Shown: in pieces, positions 34,604 through 44,468 of the stretch
How positions within the stretch are numbered: the first letter of the stretch is position 1
Layout: each line of letters starts with the position of its first letter
Origin: Streptomyces sp. TRM49041
Lineage (GTDB): Bacteria; Actinomycetota; Actinomycetes; Streptomycetales; Streptomycetaceae
NCBI RefSeq assembly: GCF_008271805.1
Contig: NZ_VSRY01000158.1
Span: forward strand, 124,001-188,000
Direction: 5' to 3'
Length of the DNA stretch: 64,000 nt
Notes under the pieces: model-generated
Database searches by the model: none
What the model was told of the DNA's origin: nothing
What the model saw: only the letters and a program-made list of their open reading frames with translations
Position numbers and translations under genes: made by a program

Positions 34604-35728
34604 TCAGCCGCGCTGCGCCGCCTCGATCTCCGCGTGCACCTCCGGGCTGTGCTCCGCGAGATGGCCCATGACGGCCGTCATCTGCGTGCCGACGTTCACG
34701 AACGCCGTGCTCCTGCCCTGGAACGACACGTTCTCGACGCGGCGCGTGCCCCGGTGCAGCCCCACCACCTTCCAGTCGTCCGTCAGGACCGGCGAACCGG
34801 ACGAACCCCCGCGTGTGTCGGTGAAGTAGCGCAGATCGCGGTCGTCCGCCTCGAAGACCAGGTTGTTGCGGAGGGCGACCCGCTTCGGCGCCCCGCCGGG
34901 GTGCTGGATGATGTTGACGGCCACCACGTCGCCCGCCGCGACCCGCAGCGCCCGCCCCGCCAGCCGCAGCACCGGCCGCGCGGGCGCCACCGCGAGCCGC
35001 AGCAGCGCGTAGTCCAGCTCCTGGTCGGCGGCGACCAGCTCGCGTACGGCCGCCTCATCCGTCTCGGTGTCGTCGCTCTCGTAGTCGAACCGCGCCCGCG
35101 CCCCCCGGGCCTGGAGCAGCAGGTCGTCCGGCCCGGCCAGGGCGCGCGTACCGCCGGAGCCCGTACGGGCGTTGACGACGTGGTGGTTGGTGACCAGCAG
35201 GTCCGGCGCGACCAGCCAGCCGGTGCCCGAGTGCGGGAAGCCGTTGGGCTGGAGCGGCTCCCCGCCCTCGTACGGCGGCACCTTGACCCTCGCCACGGCC
35301 GCTCCCGCCATGTCCCCGCCCCGCAGGAACGCGAAGGGCACGGTGTCGTCCCGGTGGACGATCTCCTCCTTGATCTCCGGCAGCGGCCGGCCCGCCAGTA
35401 CGTCCGGCTCGCCGCCCGCGTCCCGTGCCACATCGTCCAACGCCTGCTGGAACACGGCCATCGGCGCCGACTCGGTGGTCTGTGCGACCGCGTTCCGCAG
35501 CCAGATCTCCAGCGGGACCGACCCGTCGACGAGCCGCTCGACGCGGTTCATGGCGACCAGGTCGGCGTGCACCTGCCGGCCCGGCGCGGGCAGCAGCGGC
35601 AGGGTGCCCCGGTAGCGGGGCAGGACCCCGTCGAAGAGCAGCGGCCGCATCGACGGGTCGGCCAGCCCGCTGTCCATGGCCGCGTCCCGTACGGCCAGGA
35701 GCTCCTCCTGCGACAGAAACCCGGTCAC
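34604..35728 (-). CDS. EAD-like domain plus trypsin-like protease
   Basis: Residues 1-90 (LSQEELLAVRDAAMDSGL ... EIWLRNAV) resemble the effector-associated domain 1 fold, an all-helical adaptor that links effectors to NTPase sensors in bacterial conflict systems. Residues about 165-355 are a trypsin-like protease: His in LLVTNHHVV, Asp in ELDYALLRLA, Ser in GGSSGSPVL. There is no signal peptide. The GTG start overlaps the stop of the NTPase gene by four bases. It probably docks on the NTPase and cleaves a host or self protein when triggered. Confidence 0.83.
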   Translation of the reverse strand: MTGFLSQEELLAVRDAAMDSGLADPSMRPLLFDGVLPRYRGTLPLLPAPGRQVHADLVAMNRVERLVDGSVPLEIWLRNAVAQTTESAPMAVFQQALDDVARDAGGEPDVLAGRPLPEIKEEIVHRDDTVPFAFLRGGDMAGAAVARVKVPPYEGGEPLQPNGFPHSGTGWLVAPDLLVTNHHVVNARTGSGGTRALAGPDDLLLQARGARARFDYESDDTETDEAAVRELVAADQELDYALLRLAVAPARPVLRLAGRALRVAAGDVVAVNIIQHPGGAPKRVALRNNLVFEADDRDLRYFTDTRGGSSGSPVLTDDWKVVGLHRGTRRVENVSFQGRSTAFVNVGTQMTAVMGHLAEHSPEVHAEIEAAQRG

Positions 35729-38700
35729 CCGACCTCACCGCCTTCGCCTCCGGCCCGCAGGGCGGCGGCCACCCCGGCCGCGATCTCGCCGCTCTCGTCG
35801 CGCAGTACCAGCAGCCGCCGCGCCAGGTCGTCCAGCGTGCCGCGCTCACGCGCCAGCCGCAGAATCCCGGTGACGTCCGACGGCGAACCGGACGGCGTGG
35901 GCGGCACCGGCGCCGATAGGGACGCGGGCGTGGCCGGCGGAGGCGGCGGGCTCGGCCGCAGCGGCGTGGCGCCGACACGGGACGCGGGGCCGGGAGGCGG
36001 CGTGGCGCCGGGAGGAGGCGCGGACCGGGGCAGACGCAGGCGCTCGGCGGGCTCGGCGGGCTCGGCTCCGGCGCCCGGCCCTGCCGGGGCCGGCGCGGGC
36101 GGTGCCACGCCGAAGCCCTCAGCGGTGGTCGGGGGGCCGGGCGGCGGGCCTTCGGCGGGACGCCCCGCGCCTGTCGGGGTTTCGGCGGCCCGTGCCGCCG
36201 ACCGGCCGGTCGGTCCGGTCACCGGGGCGGACGGCCCGGGCGCGGCCCCGTCGCCCGCGGTCGTTCGCGTCCCCGGTGCCGGCACAGGTGGCGGCGGCAC
36301 GTCGCGGCCCACCGGGCCGGCCGGCCGTGCGGTGGTGTCACCCGCGCCCGCCGCCCTCTGCAGGATGCCCATCAGGGGCCGTAGCAGCGCCTGGTCCTGG
36401 ACGACCGCGCGTCGCAGTGCCTCGCCCAGGGTCTCCAGGACCTCGTCGCCCTCCGGCAGGCCCACCAGGTCCACGGCGTGGTCCAGGGCGCGCGCGTCCA
36501 GCGTGTACACCTGGGACGCCACCGCCCGTACAAGCAAGGGCTGATCGGCCAGTACGGCGTCCGGCACCTGCCGAAGCCGCCGCGCCAGCCGCGTGTCCGC
36601 CTCCCGGTCGGGCACCTCGGCGCTGCCGTCGAGCCGGGCCCTCGCCAGCAGGGCGCCCATCGCCTCCAGGTCCTGGCCGAGCCCGATCGCCACGTCCTCC
36701 GCGAGCCGCAGGTCACGGTCGGCGCTGTCCAGGTCGCCGTCCTCCTCCGAGAGCCGCGCCGACAGCAGAAGCAGCTCCAGTTCCCGCTCCGCGCACCGGG
36801 AGAGGAGCGCGGGCTCGATCGCGTCCGATGCCACCCGCCGCGCCTCGGCGAGCCGCCCCGCCCGGCTCAGTGCCTCCGCCAGCAGCGCGTGCAGGGGGCT
36901 GCAGGGGGTCCACGGGCGCCGCTCGGCGAGGCGGGCCAGCGCCTCCTCGGTGAAGCCCTGCGCGAGCAGGTCCTCCACCTCGCGCGCGGCGATCCGCTCC
37001 CAGTCCTCCTGGTCGGCCTCCGCCATCACCAGGTCCGAAGCCCGCTCGCCGTGCCGGTGCGCGGTCAGCAGCGCGGCCGCCCGCGGGCTCAGCTCGTCCT
37101 GCGCCCCGGCCAGCAGCCGCTCGACGCCCGGCAGCCAACGCCCCTCCACGGTGCGCGGATCCTCGTCCAGCCGCAGCCGGTGGTAGATCTCCTCGGCCCG
37201 CGCCTGGAGACCGTCGCGTCCCGCGTAGTACGCCACGGCACTCCGCTCCACCTCGTCCGAGACCGAGGCAGGGTCGCGGTCGGCCAGCCGCAGCATGATG
37301 GCCCGTACGTCCGACCGGACCCGGACGGACTCCGGACCCGCCGCCGGTTCCACCAAATCCAGCCTGGACAGGGCGTCGAACAGCCGCCGCGCCTTCTCGG
37401 GCCCCGGCACGGCGACACCGCACGGCCCGGCCAGTACCTCCCGGACGACCTCCGGGGTGATCAGCCGCAGCACCAGACCGGCGTGGGCCAGCCGCCGCAC
37501 ATCCGCGTCCGGGATGTGCTGGAGGATCCGCTCGTACAGGATGCCCTGCACCAGCATCTGGTCGACGCGGCGGAAGAAGTCCCGCCGGCGCGCGGGCAGA
37601 CTGCCGATCAGCTCCCGCAGGGACGCCGCGTCACCCCCGGCCAGCGCGGCCGCCCGCGCCGCGAGCCGCAGGCTGAGCGGATGCCCGCCGACCCGCTCGG
37701 CCAGCACCCGCGCCAGCTCCGGGTCGGCGACCCCGCTGGAGAGCAACAGCGCCACGGATGCCTCGGGATCGAGGTCGTGCAGCTCGATCTCCCTCGGCAG
37801 GGCCCCGGCCGCCGGGTGCCCGACCGGGGCACGGCCCGAGATGACCACCCGCAGCCGCGGGTAGACCTCGTGCAGCGCCAGGAAGGCCGCCCAGATCCGG
37901 CCGAGCGCCGGGGACCCGCGGTCCTGGGCCTCCTCGAACGAGTCGATGACCACCACGAACGGCGGGTCGCCGGGGGCCACGGCGCGCCGCAGCACCTCGC
38001 CCACCCGCCGGAACAGTGCGCTCTCGCGCTCGCTGGCCATGACCAGGAACTGCTGCGACGACAGGCGGCCGGGCCCCGCGCGGGTCGCGGCCAGCCGGTT
38101 GAGCTCGATGACCCGCTCCTCGTCCGCCCGCTGGCCGCGCGCCGCCTCCTGGCACTCGTCGGCGAGCGCGTCCAGCTCGGCGCGGAAGGCCGGGTACTGG
38201 ATGCCCAGCTGGCGGGCCGTCTCCGCGACCAGCGTGACCGGCTCGTGGACGGACAGCGTGGGCCGTTCGAAGTCGATGTACGTGAAGGGGAACGGGAAGG
38301 TCCGCACGCCGCCGCACTCGTTCCCGCCCTCCCCGGTCCGGAGGCTGTCCAGCAGGAAGTGGGCCAGCAGAGTGCTCTTGCCCATGCCGCCCGGGCCGTG
38401 CACCACCACCGGCGGCGCCGCGGCGCGCCCGGCCGCCGTGCCGCCCGCCGAGTCGCCCAGGTACCGGCGCAGCTCCGCCAGCTGTTCCTCCCGCCCCACG
38501 AACGGCGCCTGTACGAGGCGTTCCAGCGGCTGCAGGATCCTGGCGAGCTCCAGTTCGTGCCGTACGGCGCCGGGGTCCGGCTGCCCGCTCATACCCGGGA
38601 CCAGCGACAGCCAGAGCACGGCCTGGAGGATGTCGGACAGCTCCTCCGTGTCCGCGCCCGAGGTGTGCGGAGCCTCGCCCCGCAGCCCGTTCAGGCAAAC

Positions 38701-40290
38701 CCGCTCCGGTCCCTGCTCCTCGGGGGACGCGCCGATGTTGTGCTCCAGCACCCGCAGCGCCTCCTCCGGCCCCGCGAGGGAGCGCAGCGCCTCCTCCCGC
38801 ACCTCCGGCGTCAGCGCCCACTCCATCCGGTCCGCCATGCCTGTCGCCGTACAGTCCGCGGCCAGTTCCGTGACAGCCCGCCCGGTCGGCTCCCGCTCGC
38901 CCGGCAGCCGCAGCTTCTTCGGGTCGAACGAGGTGAGCAGGCAGGCCGCCTGACGGTATCCGCGCCGCGCCCCGGACACGGCGTCGGCGGGCCCGGCCGA
39001 GGGCCGCAGCTCCTGCCGCAGCCGTACGCGGAACAGCTCGCGCGGACCGGCGTGGTCGGCCGCGTGGCCGGGGGCGTGGCCGGGCACAGGGCCGGAAGCG
39101 TGGCCGGGGGCGTGCTCGGAAGCGGGGCCGGAAGCGGGGCCGGGGACCTCCTCGGAGGGGTAGACGCGGACCGCTCCCTCCACGGCCGTGCACAGCCGCC
39201 GCATATAAGTGTCGCCGTCGCCCCGGCCGCTTCCGCTGTCGCCGATCGCGGCCAGCACCTCCTCCACGGCCACCTCGGCGAGCCCCGCCAGCGCCTCCTC
39301 CCGCTCCTCCGCCGCCAGTCCGGCCAGCGAGGCCGGCGGCCGCTCGTGGACGTACCGGTCGAAGAAGGCCCGTATGTCGTCGGCCCCGGCGATCCGCGCC
39401 CGGTCCCAGGACAGGCTGTGCCGCAGGTCGTGCGGGAGCTGACGCATCGACGGGCCGTAGCCGAGGAGCACCAGACGCGGCGCCTGCTCACGGTGCAGGG
39501 GCTCCTGCTCGAAGATGGCGAGGGCCAGTTGGCTGATGAGGTCCCAGACGTCCGAGCCCGGGTCGAGCCGGTCGCAGTCGTCCAGCACGAACCAGAAGAC
39601 GTCCTCGGCGCCGGTCGCGTGGCGGACCACCGAGTGCACCGCCTCGTCGAGCGTGGGCAGCAGATCGTTGAGGTCCGTGGGCACGGGCGGCGCGATCCCG
39701 GCGTGCGGGTCGGAGACGAACGTGGCGAGGCGCCGGACCACCTTGCCGGCCGTGGTGGTCGGGCCGAGCATGATCCGGGCGGGGCGGAACCCGTGGTGCT
39801 GCCCGATGTGCCGGATGAAGGAGTAGGTGTACGAGCGGCCGCTGGCCGGTTCGCCGTCGACGAGCAGCACGGACTTGTGGGTGTCCCGCACGAACGTCCG
39901 CAGCGTCTCGCGCAGGTCCTCGCGGTCGAGGAACACCTCGGAGCCGCCGCGCAGCAGGGACGCGCGGAACACGTCCTGCGAGCGGTGCGCCTCGGCGTCC
40001 TTCTCCAGCCGGTCCAGATACTCCTGGGCGTCCCGCACGTCCGGCAGGTTCCGCAGCCGGTCCTCCACGACCAGCGCCCGCAGGAGATCCACCTGCCGTC
40101 CGATGGTTCTGCGGCAGGCCAGGACGAGGACGTGGGCGTTGTGCGCGCTGACGGACGTCAGCGGGAGGGTGCCGACGAACTCCGCGGAGAAGCCGGCCTG
40201 CCCCAGCTGGGCACGCGGGTCGACGGAGTCGAGCAGGTACTCCTGTGCCCACACGGCGACCCTGTCCCATTCGGGCGTCTCCAACGGCAT
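35725..40290 (-). CDS. giant STAND-like NTPase with two P-loop modules
   Basis: The 1521-residue protein has an N-terminal helical domain (1-100), then a P-loop module (VDGEPASGRSY at about 145-154, Walker B-like FWFVLDDCDRL), a disordered linker (about 390-430), and a second NTPase with a classical Walker A (HGPGGMGKSTLLAHF, about 630) and Walker B (FVVVIDSFEEAQ, about 775). Helical repeats follow to about 1330, then a Pro-rich linker and a short C-terminal helical tail (VTGILRLARERGTLDDLARR) that may be an adaptor. It fits a STAND sensor that oligomerises and activates the proteases encoded beside it. Confidence 0.8.
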   Translation of the reverse strand: MPLETPEWDRVAVWAQEYLLDSVDPRAQLGQAGFSAEFVGTLPLTSVSAHNAHVLVLACRRTIGRQVDLLRALVVEDRLRNLPDVRDAQEYLDRLEKDAEAHRSQDVFRASLLRGGSEVFLDREDLRETLRTFVRDTHKSVLLVDGEPASGRSYTYSFIRHIGQHHGFRPARIMLGPTTTAGKVVRRLATFVSDPHAGIAPPVPTDLNDLLPTLDEAVHSVVRHATGAEDVFWFVLDDCDRLDPGSDVWDLISQLALAIFEQEPLHREQAPRLVLLGYGPSMRQLPHDLRHSLSWDRARIAGADDIRAFFDRYVHERPPASLAGLAAEEREEALAGLAEVAVEEVLAAIGDSGSGRGDGDTYMRRLCTAVEGAVRVYPSEEVPGPASGPASEHAPGHASGPVPGHAPGHAADHAGPRELFRVRLRQELRPSAGPADAVSGARRGYRQAACLLTSFDPKKLRLPGEREPTGRAVTELAADCTATGMADRMEWALTPEVREEALRSLAGPEEALRVLEHNIGASPEEQGPERVCLNGLRGEAPHTSGADTEELSDILQAVLWLSLVPGMSGQPDPGAVRHELELARILQPLERLVQAPFVGREEQLAELRRYLGDSAGGTAAGRAAAPPVVVHGPGGMGKSTLLAHFLLDSLRTGEGGNECGGVRTFPFPFTYIDFERPTLSVHEPVTLVAETARQLGIQYPAFRAELDALADECQEAARGQRADEERVIELNRLAATRAGPGRLSSQQFLVMASERESALFRRVGEVLRRAVAPGDPPFVVVIDSFEEAQDRGSPALGRIWAAFLALHEVYPRLRVVISGRAPVGHPAAGALPREIELHDLDPEASVALLLSSGVADPELARVLAERVGGHPLSLRLAARAAALAGGDAASLRELIGSLPARRRDFFRRVDQMLVQGILYERILQHIPDADVRRLAHAGLVLRLITPEVVREVLAGPCGVAVPGPEKARRLFDALSRLDLVEPAAGPESVRVRSDVRAIMLRLADRDPASVSDEVERSAVAYYAGRDGLQARAEEIYHRLRLDEDPRTVEGRWLPGVERLLAGAQDELSPRAAALLTAHRHGERASDLVMAEADQEDWERIAAREVEDLLAQGFTEEALARLAERRPWTPCSPLHALLAEALSRAGRLAEARRVASDAIEPALLSRCAERELELLLLSARLSEEDGDLDSADRDLRLAEDVAIGLGQDLEAMGALLARARLDGSAEVPDREADTRLARRLRQVPDAVLADQPLLVRAVASQVYTLDARALDHAVDLVGLPEGDEVLETLGEALRRAVVQDQALLRPLMGILQRAAGAGDTTARPAGPVGRDVPPPPVPAPGTRTTAGDGAAPGPSAPVTGPTGRSAARAAETPTGAGRPAEGPPPGPPTTAEGFGVAPPAPAPAGPGAGAEPAEPAERLRLPRSAPPPGATPPPGPASRVGATPLRPSPPPPPATPASLSAPVPPTPSGSPSDVTGILRLARERGTLDDLARRLLVLRDESGEIAAGVAAALRAGGEGGEVG

Positions 40291-40394
40291 ACCGCACCTG
40301 CCTGCCCGGTCGTCACCGTCCCGCCGGTCACTCTCCCGGTCCTTCGGAGCCCCCCTTCCGGCCCTCTTTCGTCATGGTCACACCCGGTTCGCGC

Positions 40395-41369
40395 TCATGC
40401 AATTCGGCTGAACACACGGCGTACCGGCTCCTGGACGAGCGGGTCGGCCAGGTACTCGGCGATGCCGTGGTGGTTCGCGCTGCCGTTGGAGACGAGCAGG
40501 TCGGTGATCCGTCCGGGCGGGGCGTACTCGGGCCGCAGCGTGTGGTCCAGCGCCACGAGATCGCGCGCGTCGGAGGCGTTGAGCCACAGCGCCGTACCGT
40601 CCGGCACGGCGGGCGGCGCGGCCAGGCAGTCCCGCACCTCGGTCACGGCGAGCGGTGAGCCGAGGGTGACGAAGAGGTCGACCCTCGTGTTCCGGGCGGC
40701 CAGCACCTCGTACGCGACGACGCTGCCGAGGCTGTGGCCGACGACCACGAGCGGCCCTCCGCCGTCCCGCTCGCGGGCGGCCTCGGTGGCGTCCAGGGCG
40801 TCCGACACGACCTGCCGCACGGCCGGTCCCGCGCCGCCGAAGAAGTACGCGTGGACGTCCTCGAAGATATGCCTGACCAGGAGCCGGAACATCGCCGTAC
40901 GGGCGGGCCGGGGGAGCGGCAGGGCCCGAGGCAGGGGCTCCTCACCGCGCCCGGGGTGAGGCTCCTCGGCCAGGGCGAGGGCTTCGGCGAGGTACGTCAT
41001 GTCCCGCAGCCACCCGCCGAGCACGGCACCCCCGGCCCGGTCCCGGACGGATTCGCCTGCGGCCCCGCGCACCGCCTTCGCCTCAGCGGCCGTGCGGGCC
41101 ACGAACTGCGCCGGGTCCTCCAGGAGCGGGTGTGCCGGGGTCTCCGCCTCGTCCTCGGCCTCGGCCGCCGCGACCGCCCTGGGCCGTCCCTCCAGGGGGT
41201 CCGGGAAGGTGTCGGGCAGCGGCTCCGGGTGCAGGACCGGGGCCCAGTACGCCAGCTGCGACGTGTCGCCCACGTCGCGCCCGAACAGCGCCCGGTCCCA
41301 CTGCGACCGGAGCAGCTCGGCGCGTTGCTTGGGGCCGCTCCCGTGCACGTACACGATCCGGGGTCGCAT
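40395..41369 (-). CDS. alpha/beta hydrolase of conflict operon
   Basis: The 324-residue protein starts MRPRIVYVHGSG (oxyanion-hole region), has the nucleophile elbow VVVGHSLGSVVAYEVL, and a His near SNGSANHHGIAEY. It resembles intracellular lipase/esterase-like effectors. The ATG at 41369 was chosen because GGGAGGCG lies just upstream; the GTG at 41381 overlaps that site. It lies between the nuclease and NTPase genes, on the same strand. It may hydrolyse lipid or act as an effector. Confidence 0.78.
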   Translation of the reverse strand: MRPRIVYVHGSGPKQRAELLRSQWDRALFGRDVGDTSQLAYWAPVLHPEPLPDTFPDPLEGRPRAVAAAEAEDEAETPAHPLLEDPAQFVARTAAEAKAVRGAAGESVRDRAGGAVLGGWLRDMTYLAEALALAEEPHPGRGEEPLPRALPLPRPARTAMFRLLVRHIFEDVHAYFFGGAGPAVRQVVSDALDATEAARERDGGGPLVVVGHSLGSVVAYEVLAARNTRVDLFVTLGSPLAVTEVRDCLAAPPAVPDGTALWLNASDARDLVALDHTLRPEYAPPGRITDLLVSNGSANHHGIAEYLADPLVQEPVRRVFSRIA

Positions 41370-41384
41370 CGCGCCTCCCACGCC

Positions 41385-42254
41385 TCAGATGCCCAACAGG
41401 GTCTCGTCGGGTGCGTCGAGGAGCCGCCAACGAACCTCCGGGGCGCGTGCCGGGGGCATCACGTCGGCGGCGGGCAGCGAGCCCAGGTCCAGGCCGGTGA
41501 GCAGGACCACGTCCGCCACCGGCACCTGGTACGTCCGGAACGCGCCGAGCGGCGGCGGCCCGCCCGGCACCGCCCCGGCCAGCGCCCGGTCCGCGTCGCG
41601 CGTCAGGTCGGGGCTCTGGTCGAGGACGTACGCCGTCGCCGCGAGTGTCCCGTCCCGGACGAAGACGGCCACCTTCCAGAAACGCAGCGGCACCTGCACG
41701 CCCCGGTACGGCGGGTCCGAGTCGTGCAGTACGGGCCCGGTGAGCACCGTCAGACGGCGGTCGTAGCGCGCGGCGTGGTCGAGGAGGTAGTTCTCCAGGC
41801 CCTGCCAGATCTGCTTGCCCTGGTTGAACACATCGGCCTGCGGGGCGGCGTTCGTGTAGTGGAAGGTGTCGCCGTCGGCGCGGACCGCCATCGCCACCGC
41901 GCCCCACACCGGGTCGAGGCGGCGGACCAGATGGCCGCGGTCCAGGGAGTTGTCGCGGTACACCTCAGGACCGGTCTGCCAGTCCTCGGACACGCGCGGG
42001 TCCAGCCGCCAGGCGTCGGTGCGGGGCACGTCCTGGACCAGTTGCTCGCCGTCGATGCCCACGGCGGTCGCCGCGGCGAGCCGCCGGTCGGGGCGCAGGA
42101 GCACGCTGAAGTGCGTGTACGGCAGGACGACCGTCTCGACGCCGGGTGTCGTGAGGCGCGGCAGCGGCACGGCCGTGCCCAGAAAGCCCTCGTCGTAGCC
42201 CGCGCGGTCGGCCAGCGCGTCGTCCCGGCCCTCCGAAGAATCGGAAGAGATCAT
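41385..42254 (-). CDS. DNA/RNA non-specific endonuclease-like protein
   Basis: The 289-residue protein has the beta-beta-alpha metal (NUC/Serratia nuclease) active-site stretch NSLDRGHLVRRLDPVWG, followed by FHYTNAAPQADVFNQG and WQGLENYL, typical for this superfamily. There is no signal peptide, so the target is probably intracellular nucleic acid. It is the first gene of the conflict operon and ends 15 bases before the hydrolase gene. ATG 42254 lacks a clear ribosome-binding site. Confidence 0.85.
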   Translation of the reverse strand: MISSDSSEGRDDALADRAGYDEGFLGTAVPLPRLTTPGVETVVLPYTHFSVLLRPDRRLAAATAVGIDGEQLVQDVPRTDAWRLDPRVSEDWQTGPEVYRDNSLDRGHLVRRLDPVWGAVAMAVRADGDTFHYTNAAPQADVFNQGKQIWQGLENYLLDHAARYDRRLTVLTGPVLHDSDPPYRGVQVPLRFWKVAVFVRDGTLAATAYVLDQSPDLTRDADRALAGAVPGGPPPLGAFRTYQVPVADVVLLTGLDLGSLPAADVMPPARAPEVRWRLLDAPDETLLGI

Positions 42255-42551
42255 GATCTGACTGGTACCGCGCGGGGGTGCACGCCCAACGGCACGGCGG
42301 AGCACGCCACCCCATCAGCGCACGGGGCTGCCGGGGAGACCCGGCGGACGCACGACGGACCCGTTCAGGGGGATTTGCGGTCGCCGTCCGCCGGTGCGCG
42401 GTTGACCCGGCGCCGCGCATGGAATGCATCGGGCGCCGACATCCCGAACCGGCACGCCACGCCCCACGCCTACGCCCCACGCCCCACGCGGCCGCACGGA
42501 CCCCGGGCACCCCCACACGCCATCCCCCCAGCGCGAGGAGACCAGACCCCC

Positions 42552-43403
42552 ATGGCAACCGGCCTTTCCCTGCACATCGGACTCAACACCGTCGACCCCG
42601 CCCGGTACGACGGCTGGGACGGGCGACTGCTCGCCTGCGAGAACGACGCCCGTGACATGGCAGCCCTGGCGAAGGACGCCGGATTCTCCGACACGGTCCT
42701 GCTCACCGCCGACGGCACGGTCGACAACGTCACCGCCGAGTTGCGCGAGGCCGCGAAACGGCTGCACAGCGGCGACGCCCTGCTCCTCACGTACTCCGGG
42801 CACGGCGGGCAGGTCCCCGACGAGACCGGCGGCGACGAGGAGCCGGACGCGCTGGACGAGACGCTCGTCCTGTACGACCGGGAGTTCCTGGACGACGAGC
42901 TGAACCGCGAACTCGCCCGCTTCGCGGAGGGCGTGCGCATCCTGGCCCTGCTCGACTGCTGCCACAGCGGCACCGGCATCGAGGTGCGGGACGTACTGAC
43001 CCCCGAGGCGCTGCGCGAACAGTTCGGCACCGAGGACCGCGACGCGATCGAGACGGTGTCACGCCTCATGCCGGTCGACCGGCAGGGCGCCATCTACCAG
43101 CGGGACAAGGGGTTCTACCAGGAGCTCCAGCGGGAGCTCGGGCGCAGGGGAAACGGCCGGGGAGCGGCGGACGCGGTGCTGATCTCCGCGTGCCAGGACA
43201 ACCAGCTGGCCGCCGACGGGCGCGTGAACGGCAAGTTCACGGGGACGCTGCTGGACGTCTGGGACAAGGGCGCCTTCCGGGGCGGGCACCGCGCCTTCCA
43301 CCGCGCGATCGTCGGCCGCATGCCCCCCAGCCAGAGCCCGAACCTGCACGTCTCCGGCCACCCGGCCGAGGCGTTCCTGACGCAGCGCCCCTTCACGGTC
43401 TGA
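42552..43403 (+). CDS. caspase-like cysteine protease (peptidase C14)
   Basis: The 283-residue protein has the caspase p20 hallmarks: SLHIGLNTVDP start, catalytic His in LLTYSGHGGQ and catalytic Cys in ILALLDCCHSGTG. Length is that of a stand-alone metacaspase-like domain without a pro-domain. The intergenic gap to the divergent operon is about 297 bases. In bacterial conflict systems such proteases execute cell death or cleave regulators; its place beside the NTPase and trypsin genes supports that role. Confidence 0.87.
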   Translation: MATGLSLHIGLNTVDPARYDGWDGRLLACENDARDMAALAKDAGFSDTVLLTADGTVDNVTAELREAAKRLHSGDALLLTYSGHGGQVPDETGGDEEPDALDETLVLYDREFLDDELNRELARFAEGVRILALLDCCHSGTGIEVRDVLTPEALREQFGTEDRDAIETVSRLMPVDRQGAIYQRDKGFYQELQRELGRRGNGRGAADAVLISACQDNQLAADGRVNGKFTGTLLDVWDKGAFRGGHRAFHRAIVGRMPPSQSPNLHVSGHPAEAFLTQRPFTV

Positions 43404-43440
43404 CGCGGGTCCCGTCACGGTCTGACGGCCGGTCCCGGGG

Positions 43441-43713
43441 TCACCCGAAGAGCCCGGGCACCCGAATGGTCCGTACGGGCCGGTCCTCCGGGCTCCGCCG
43501 CGGCCCGCGGCCCCGCGGCGGCCCGGTGCGCGTACCGGTGTGAGCCGGCAGCCGGCCACCCGGCGGGTCGGGCTTGGCCGGCTTGGCGGGCGAGTCGGCC
43601 CCGTGGGGAGCGGCGGGCGCGCGGGACACGTCGGACGTGTCCGGTGCGTCGGGTGTGTCAGGTGCCTTCGCGGGCGTCTCCCGCTGCCTCTGCCGGCCTG
43701 CTTCGTCCGTCAC
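43441..43713 (-). CDS. Pro-rich hypothetical protein
   Basis: The 90-residue frame is dominated by Pro, Ala, Arg and Asp (PDTPDAPDTSD, RTGPPRGRGPRR) and has no recognisable domain. GGAGGAGG precedes the GTG at 43713. It lies after the CBS-domain gene, on the same strand. It may be a disordered protein or a spurious frame. Confidence 0.4.
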   Translation of the reverse strand: MTDEAGRQRQRETPAKAPDTPDAPDTSDVSRAPAAPHGADSPAKPAKPDPPGGRLPAHTGTRTGPPRGRGPRRSPEDRPVRTIRVPGLFG

Positions 43714-43760
43714 CGCACTCGCCTCCTCCACGTCGTCACGGCACCGTCACGGCACCGTCG

Positions 43761-44369
43761 TCACGGCACCGGCGTCACCCGGCCGTCCTCGCCGCGGGGT
43801 GGCAGCCCGGGCATGGCCGGGAACGGCCAGGGCGGGCGCGGGCCCGCGCCCGCGAGTACCTCGACCGGGCGCCCGGCCAGGACGGACACGACGTCCGCCG
43901 CCGTGAGCAGGCCCACGAGCCGCCCGCCGTCCTCCACCACCGGCAGCGCGTCACAGCTGTTGGCGTCCATGACGTCCACCGCCCTGCGCACCGAGTCCCT
44001 CAGGTGGACGACCGCACACCTGCGGCGCAGCAGATCGCCCGCGTGCCGCCGGGACAGCGACACCGCGGGCGCCGCGCACACGACCGCGACCTCCGCCCGG
44101 TCCAGTACCCCGGCGCAGCGGCCGTCGGGCAGGACCACGGGCAGGTGCCGCGCCCGCGAGCGTTCGAGCAGCTCCCAGGCGACGAGCACCGTCTCACCGG
44201 CCGCGACGGCGACGACCGACGTACGCATCACGTCCCCCACGGCCTGCTCCAGCACCGGTACGTCCTCCGCCGGAGGGCTGTCCTGCCGGGGAACCTCGTC
44301 CTGCGCAGGATCCGGGACAGGGTTCCCGGCGGCGCTGTCCTCCAGCACGTGCCGCACGTGCTGCCTCAT
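43761..44369 (-). CDS. CBS-domain pair protein
   Basis: The 202-residue protein carries two CBS motifs (about 45-105, VGDVMRTSVVAVAAGE, and 105-165, HLRDSVRRAVDVMDANSCDALPVVEDGGRLVG). Such Bateman modules bind adenine nucleotides. The ATG at 44369 follows GGGAGGCC. It probably acts as a stress or energy sensor; similar genes lie near phosphoribosyltransferase genes in actinomycetes. Confidence 0.82.
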   Translation of the reverse strand: MRQHVRHVLEDSAAGNPVPDPAQDEVPRQDSPPAEDVPVLEQAVGDVMRTSVVAVAAGETVLVAWELLERSRARHLPVVLPDGRCAGVLDRAEVAVVCAAPAVSLSRRHAGDLLRRRCAVVHLRDSVRRAVDVMDANSCDALPVVEDGGRLVGLLTAADVVSVLAGRPVEVLAGAGPRPPWPFPAMPGLPPRGEDGRVTPVP

Positions 44370-44468
44370 GACGGCCTCCCAGGCGGTCGACACCGGAACA
44401 TTCGCTTCGACTCCCCCCCTCTCCACTGTGGGGCCTGCCGGGAGCCGCGCACAGGGGCCCAACGGCCC

